Shown here in pieces: positions 55,329 to 59,799 of a DNA stretch of 59,799 nucleotides. A program made the translations under genes and the position numbers. The stretch is from positions 1 to 59,799 of IMG/VR virus record IMGVR_UViG_3300025694_000005; one strand, written 5' to 3'. The stretch comes from a virus. Positions within the stretch are counted from its first letter, which is position 1, and every line of letters starts with the position of its first letter. The notes below the pieces were generated by a model. It was not told the origin of the DNA and made no database searches. It was given only the letters and a program-made list of their open reading frames with translations.

Positions 55329-56995
55329 TATGGATTCACAAAAGGCGTAGCACCTTCATCATAGTTTCGGTCTGCAATCTGAAAGAGTGATATAGAAGTA
55401 TCCAGACTTGAAGATAAAGTTATATCAGTTTTAAAATAATTATATTCTACATTTACGGCAATTATTCTTACTCCCCCTGCCTGCGTAGTAGTATTATAAT
55501 TAAAAACTGCTTGATATTTTGTATTTCCTCCTGCATCTGTATAACTTGTAACAGTATCAAAAGTACTTGATGTGGGAGGAGACCCAGATAACTCTACGCC
55601 TGCTAATTCTGTGTATGTTGTTGGATCATTTATATCTGTATATGAGTATACCCGAACTTCAGAATCTACTACTATATTATCAATAGTAAGTGTTTTAGAA
55701 CTAACAATAGTCGTGGAAGCTCCTGTCCCATTACGAATAGTATAATTGGCTGAATTTCCTCCAGAAACAGTAAGCGTAAGAGACCCTCCAGTATTATTAT
55801 AAATTGCAGCAGAATTACTTGCATTTGCTCCATAACCTGAAAATTCTATATTAGTTAAGGTTGCGGCAGAACCAGAAGTAAATTCAATTGCATGACCGCT
55901 ACCCTCTTGTTTAAAAGTAACATCATGAATTCCGCTAGTAATTCCGAAAGTAGCGTCATCTATCACTGCTACCTGAGTGGCTGTTCGGGTTCTAATCTCA
56001 CAGTTTTTAATTTCACTTCCGCCTTGAGTAATATTTGCTGTATCTAAAACTCCCCCATCGAATGTGCAGGTTGACGTAAAATCTACTGTTCTCATACCTA
56101 GTAACGTGCAGTTGGTTATAGTAGCGGAGCCACTGGTTCCTGTAAAAATTAAGTCGGGTCTTGTAACTGCTCCGGTAGGATTACCTGCCCCTACTGTAGA
56201 ACCTGTTAGAGAATAAGTAGTAGAGGCGTTACCTAAATTAATCGTTTGTCCCATAAAATCAGTTGTAACCAAAGGTTGATTTGGGAAAATTACAGTGATA
56301 TTTGAATCACTATACGTAGTGGCTACTGGAGTTGCTGCCGCGGCATCTGAAGCGCCAATTATCAACCTAGCTTGACAGAAATAAATACCAGACTTTTCTT
56401 GAAGAACTCCTTTCAGCCCCGTTGAAGTATTTTGTTCGGCAGTAAGAACTTGACCAATGTTAGAAGTACCTGTCAGAGAATATCCAGCAGTACCGTAAAA
56501 AGATGCATCTGCTTGTACGTTCTTCAAGTTACCTGCAGTATTTCCCATAACAGCATAAATACCCACACCATTTACTGCTGTTAAGGTTGGGGTATTTGTT
56601 ACTGCACCATCAGCTGTTCTCGTTACATCAACCCATACAGGTATAAAACCCCCTTGAGTTAAAGGAAATTGAGCGGAAGGTACATCATGATATGCGTCTT
56701 GATTATTGCCGCTTGTAATAACAACTTGATAATTAGTAACAAGAGACCAAGTAATGGATCCCATCCATAAAACTAAGTGAGTACCTGTAGCACTTAAATT
56801 TGCCGACCCGCCAGCTCCTGTACTTACTGTCCATCCTAGAGAATTATTATCGATACGTCGCGATACAGCTTGGTCTCCTTGAAGAAATAGATCCTCATCA
56901 GTACCTGCACCCTGACCACCACCAATATTGGAAATGGAAACTGTATCAGTAGTGTCAACAGTATTATAAGTAGCTAAAAGATTTGTAGCGGTCAT
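55328..56995 (-). CDS. Virion structural protein, beta-helix-like
   Basis: 555 aa, Ser/Thr/Gly/Asn-rich with short beta repeats throughout (GSATITNCTLLGM, GGSEIKNCEIRTRT), typical of a right-handed beta helix in tail proteins. Start ATATNLLATYNTVDT-like. No enzyme motif seen. Confidence 0.65.
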   Translation of the reverse strand: MTATNLLATYNTVDTTDTVSISNIGGGQGAGTDEDLFLQGDQAVSRRIDNNSLGWTVSTGAGGSANLSATGTHLVLWMGSITWSLVTNYQVVITSGNNQDAYHDVPSAQFPLTQGGFIPVWVDVTRTADGAVTNTPTLTAVNGVGIYAVMGNTAGNLKNVQADASFYGTAGYSLTGTSNIGQVLTAEQNTSTGLKGVLQEKSGIYFCQARLIIGASDAAAATPVATTYSDSNITVIFPNQPLVTTDFMGQTINLGNASTTYSLTGSTVGAGNPTGAVTRPDLIFTGTSGSATITNCTLLGMRTVDFTSTCTFDGGVLDTANITQGGSEIKNCEIRTRTATQVAVIDDATFGITSGIHDVTFKQEGSGHAIEFTSGSAATLTNIEFSGYGANASNSAAIYNNTGGSLTLTVSGGNSANYTIRNGTGASTTIVSSKTLTIDNIVVDSEVRVYSYTDINDPTTYTELAGVELSGSPPTSSTFDTVTSYTDAGGNTKYQAVFNYNTTTQAGGVRIIAVNVEYNYFKTDITLSSSLDTSISLFQIADRNYDEGATPFVNP

Positions 56996-56996
56996 T

Positions 56997-57608
56997 TTAC
57001 TCTCTAGTTATCGAAGTGCTTCCTGCACCAACTTCGCTCTGGGTAATAGTTAATGTAATACCCCCTGCGGTAATGGAAGTATCCGTAATAACTTGGTCTC
57101 CTGACAACCCTAAAATTTTCCAAATCTCTTCTAGTCTAGTTGTGGTGGTTGTGCCCCCAACAATAGCGGTTTCCGTAATGTTCGATCGTGTAAGTGTAAC
57201 AGAAACACTAGGTATTGGATTTACTGGGTTTTGTCCAGGTTCACGAGTGTATAAATTTCCTACAATATCTAAAATATAACCAGAGCTACCATTAGGCCCT
57301 GGCACCCATGGCTGTAATCTCCACCCATTTTCTAAAAAATAAGTGTCTCCAATAAAAGTTTCAGAAGTAATAGGGTCACCTCCTATAACAGAAATTGCTA
57401 TAGGCCACGAAGAATTGTCTCTAGTTCGCGCCCATTCTTTCCAGTTAGAGTATATATCTCGTTTAACATTTATAGATATTTCTTGTGGGTTAACAAGAAT
57501 TAACCTATTTGGGGCGTCAAAAGTAACTTTTTGAGGTCCATAGTAACCTAAAGCCTGGTTTCTATCCCAAAAATCATAGTGACCATAGTTGAAATGAATA
57601 GATGGCAT
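56997..57608 (-). CDS. Tail/baseplate structural protein
   Basis: 203 aa. NPQEISINVKRDIYSNWKEW, SVIGGDPITSETFIGDTYFL and ENGWRLQPW form a pattern I recognise from tail proteins of marine phages. TAATG joins it to the previous gene. Role unknown. Confidence 0.65.
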   Translation of the reverse strand: MPSIHFNYGHYDFWDRNQALGYYGPQKVTFDAPNRLILVNPQEISINVKRDIYSNWKEWARTRDNSSWPIAISVIGGDPITSETFIGDTYFLENGWRLQPWVPGPNGSSGYILDIVGNLYTREPGQNPVNPIPSVSVTLTRSNITETAIVGGTTTTTRLEEIWKILGLSGDQVITDTSITAGGITLTITQSEVGAGSTSITRE

Positions 57609-59799
57609 TACTGTTGTTTAATCTCTTTCCACTCGACAACAAACATCGCTCGTGGATCTTGATACGCAGGTATCTGTTCGTGTGCGTAGAAACTTACGAT
57701 GTAATCAGGTCCAATATATCCATAGAGTTCTGCATCAGTGCCTGTGTAAGTACCTGTACTCGTTACAGGAGTAGTCCAAGTGGAATCTGCATACAACACA
57801 CCAGTATTTCTACCTGTAATAAACAAGTAAACGTCATTTGTAGAAAGTGTCATACCCTCAAAACCATCAGACTTAGTAGTGCCGTCATTGTTTCTTGCTT
57901 TGTATAGACCACCGCCGGGATTTGGATTAAACGTTTTTGTGTATCGTTCTGGCAATGTGTGACGATCCGCCGTCAAAGTAATCGCCACGGGATTGGTCAC
58001 AGTGATTGCTTCTCCGCCCGAGAAACTTCCTGAAGTAGAAAAGGGTCTGATTTCTACAGTAGTTGCATCTGTAATTGCATGGACATGATTTCCCGCAGGA
58101 ATGTTTGTGCCTGTAATAGAAGCACCTAATAGAAACCCAGCGGTAGATGCCACTTTAACTGTCTGACTATTACCAGCGTCTGCTAATGCAGTTGTGTTTA
58201 TTACTGTTGAAGGTGTAATAGTTGTTAACGGTTCTCCAATGGTTCCACCGTCATCTGATGCTTGTTTCCACGTACCATTCTGCAATCCGGTAACAGTATC
58301 CGTAAGTAATTTTTCACTTCTACCAATAGACATATCTTCAAAAAGTCGTGTCGCATCAGAGCCAACTGATGATTCGTAGTTAATTCCAGCAGTCGAAATT
58401 CGCATATTAGTGCCTGGAATATCTGACCAAACATGATTATGGTGAACCGTATTAAGAGATGCTCTCCAGTGAACGATTGCTTCTCTGTTTAGACCTCTAT
58501 CGGCATTGGTACCTGCGCCATCGATGTTAGCATCATAAGAGATGTTCGTAATCTTGGTAGGAACAATAATAGAATGGTTGGTGGATATTCCGTTATCTGC
58601 GAGAGGTTGAATGCCTATAGAGAACAAGTATTGAAAATCAGATCCATCTACTGCTTGGTGCCCTGTCGAGTAAGTTTTTGGACTTCCTAATTGTTGTATA
58701 TTAATATCCGTTTCTGTCCAAACTGCTTGACTGAACTCACGAACGAATACTTCGGTATCATTGATTGCTGTTGGTATAGGTGTCAATGCACTCCAATATG
58801 GGTTTGCGTCTAACTCCGCTTGCTGATATCCGTAAACTGCGGTACAACAAGGTAAAGAAATCGTCTGGTTCATAGGAAGAACATTACGGTTATCGTGATA
58901 GTATTCGTGCATAACTACACGTTCACCATTGTGGAAAGTTCCAAAACGAACCCTTCCAGCACCATGCCATTGATGATCAATCCAATATTGATTGTTCTTT
59001 GCAAGATCTAATAACATGCCGCTTGGATTCAATGCGCCTTTACCACCATTAACTAAATCTTTGTTGAACGTTTCAATGCCCAGAGCAGTTGCAGTTGTGG
59101 CATCAGAACATGCGACGAACGTATCTACCTTTGATCCACTATTAGAGTTTCTTCGTTCTAGATAGAGTACTCCATCAGGACCAACATGAAACATAAATCC
59201 GTTCTTCGAATCAAAAACACCAAAGCGTCTACTTGCTCCATTACCAACGGGAGCATTAACTGTTCCAGCACCGCTGAATAAACAAGTACCCATGAATAGG
59301 TGAGAAGATCCTGCCACATATGGGTGATATGTTGTTGCTGTTGCCGTAGCGATATCAGAGGGATTTTTAACTTTTACGTCTACATAACGCCCAGTTTCAT
59401 TAAAGGTTACAGAGGATGTCTCACTACCGTAAACTCCACTAGCACCTGCTTGATCCGCTACTCTAGAAAAATTATTATCAAGAACTTCCTGAGCAGAAAA
59501 TACATAGTCACCTAAGAGGGTTGCACCAGATGTTCGCAACTTACCCCATGCGTCTAACTGTGGTTGCCCTTCTGCGAATCGTACATTAGCAGATCCCAGA
59601 ACGTCAATATCAAGACCATATTCTGGGTTATCAAAACCCATAATGTTTTGAGTAGGAATGTAAACATCATATGCGGTAACAACTTGCCCAACAGTAACAC
59701 CATCTATTGAAATAAGAGCATCGGCAGCAGGCACAGTATTTTCAAACTTAGCAGTTTTGTTGTAGTGAACTGCCAGAATACCTGTTCCGTTTTTTCTAT
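57608..59799 (-). CDS. Virion structural protein, 5' partial
   Basis: The frame is open to the window edge: upstream of a possible GTG at 59734 it reads KNGTGILAVHYNKTAKFENT with no stop, so the gene continues outside. At least 730 aa. Beta-rich with long Ser/Thr/Gly stretches, a His-rich middle (VVMHEYYHDNRNVLPMN, RASLNTVHHNHVWSDIPG) and a YGYIGPDYIVSFYAHEQIPA end. Probably a large tail or baseplate protein. Confidence 0.75.
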   Translation of the reverse strand, partial: RKNGTGILAVHYNKTAKFENTVPAADALISIDGVTVGQVVTAYDVYIPTQNIMGFDNPEYGLDIDVLGSANVRFAEGQPQLDAWGKLRTSGATLLGDYVFSAQEVLDNNFSRVADQAGASGVYGSETSSVTFNETGRYVDVKVKNPSDIATATATTYHPYVAGSSHLFMGTCLFSGAGTVNAPVGNGASRRFGVFDSKNGFMFHVGPDGVLYLERRNSNSGSKVDTFVACSDATTATALGIETFNKDLVNGGKGALNPSGMLLDLAKNNQYWIDHQWHGAGRVRFGTFHNGERVVMHEYYHDNRNVLPMNQTISLPCCTAVYGYQQAELDANPYWSALTPIPTAINDTEVFVREFSQAVWTETDINIQQLGSPKTYSTGHQAVDGSDFQYLFSIGIQPLADNGISTNHSIIVPTKITNISYDANIDGAGTNADRGLNREAIVHWRASLNTVHHNHVWSDIPGTNMRISTAGINYESSVGSDATRLFEDMSIGRSEKLLTDTVTGLQNGTWKQASDDGGTIGEPLTTITPSTVINTTALADAGNSQTVKVASTAGFLLGASITGTNIPAGNHVHAITDATTVEIRPFSTSGSFSGGEAITVTNPVAITLTADRHTLPERYTKTFNPNPGGGLYKARNNDGTTKSDGFEGMTLSTNDVYLFITGRNTGVLYADSTWTTPVTSTGTYTGTDAELYGYIGPDYIVSFYAHEQIPAYQDPRAMFVVEWKEIKQQ

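Overview
This window is a stretch of a tailed-phage genome (Caudoviricetes), most likely a lytic marine phage of a proteobacterial host. It carries a family A DNA polymerase, DnaB-type helicase, DnaG-type primase, SSB, an SbcCD (gp46/47-like) pair, flap exonuclease, PhoH, class Ia ribonucleotide reductase, ThyX, MazG-type pyrophosphatases, a T4-type lysozyme with spanin-like genes, and tail proteins with S74, collagen-like and LamG-like domains. Many small genes resemble those I know from marine T4-like and cyanophage genomes. Marine origin and host are inferences. An IscU that keeps the LPPVK chaperone site points to a host with the Isc system. No terminase, portal, capsid, integrase or tRNA was recognised, so the genome continues past both ends; the first and last genes are cut by the window edges.

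Layout. (1) 1-0.68 kb, plus strand: end of a helix-turn-helix (HTH) repeat protein and a SleB-type hydrolase. (2) 0.68-15.83 kb, minus strand: a possible small structured RNA; an adenine methyltransferase with a MutH/Sau3AI-like nuclease; small membrane proteins; a run of exported proteins; small basic proteins; a Bfd-like ferredoxin; a ~500-nt structured RNA candidate; IscU; small unknown genes; a DUF3310-methyltransferase fusion; the lysis genes; MazG; ThyX. (3) 15.85-15.95 kb: divergent promoters. (4) 16.06-42.68 kb, plus strand: Hsp20, a surface-sugar cassette, glutaredoxin, MazG, regulators, a split NAD-dependent ligase, the replication and recombination genes, and NrdA/NrdB. (5) 42.68-42.71 kb: a two-way terminator. 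(6) 42.7-59.8 kb, minus strand: tail and receptor-binding genes.

How it works together. Fourteen sigma70-like promoters were read by eye, all with exactly 17 nt between -35 and -10, usually with an A/T-rich stretch upstream. This suggests use of the host housekeeping RNA polymerase. Gene packing is dense, with many ATGA, GTGA and TAATG overlaps, and at least fourteen genes below about 60 codons were added by reading the sequence directly.

Most interesting: the ~500-nt structured RNA candidate with its own promoter (9.57-10.07 kb); the nuclease/methyltransferase pair whose promoter spacer is a perfect palindrome holding two GATC sites (1.3-2.5 kb); a small iron-sulfur set (IscU, Bfd-like, glutaredoxin); a sugar cassette with traces of an internal duplication; ligase halves separated by a GIY-YIG-like gene; and a family of tandem HTH proteins.
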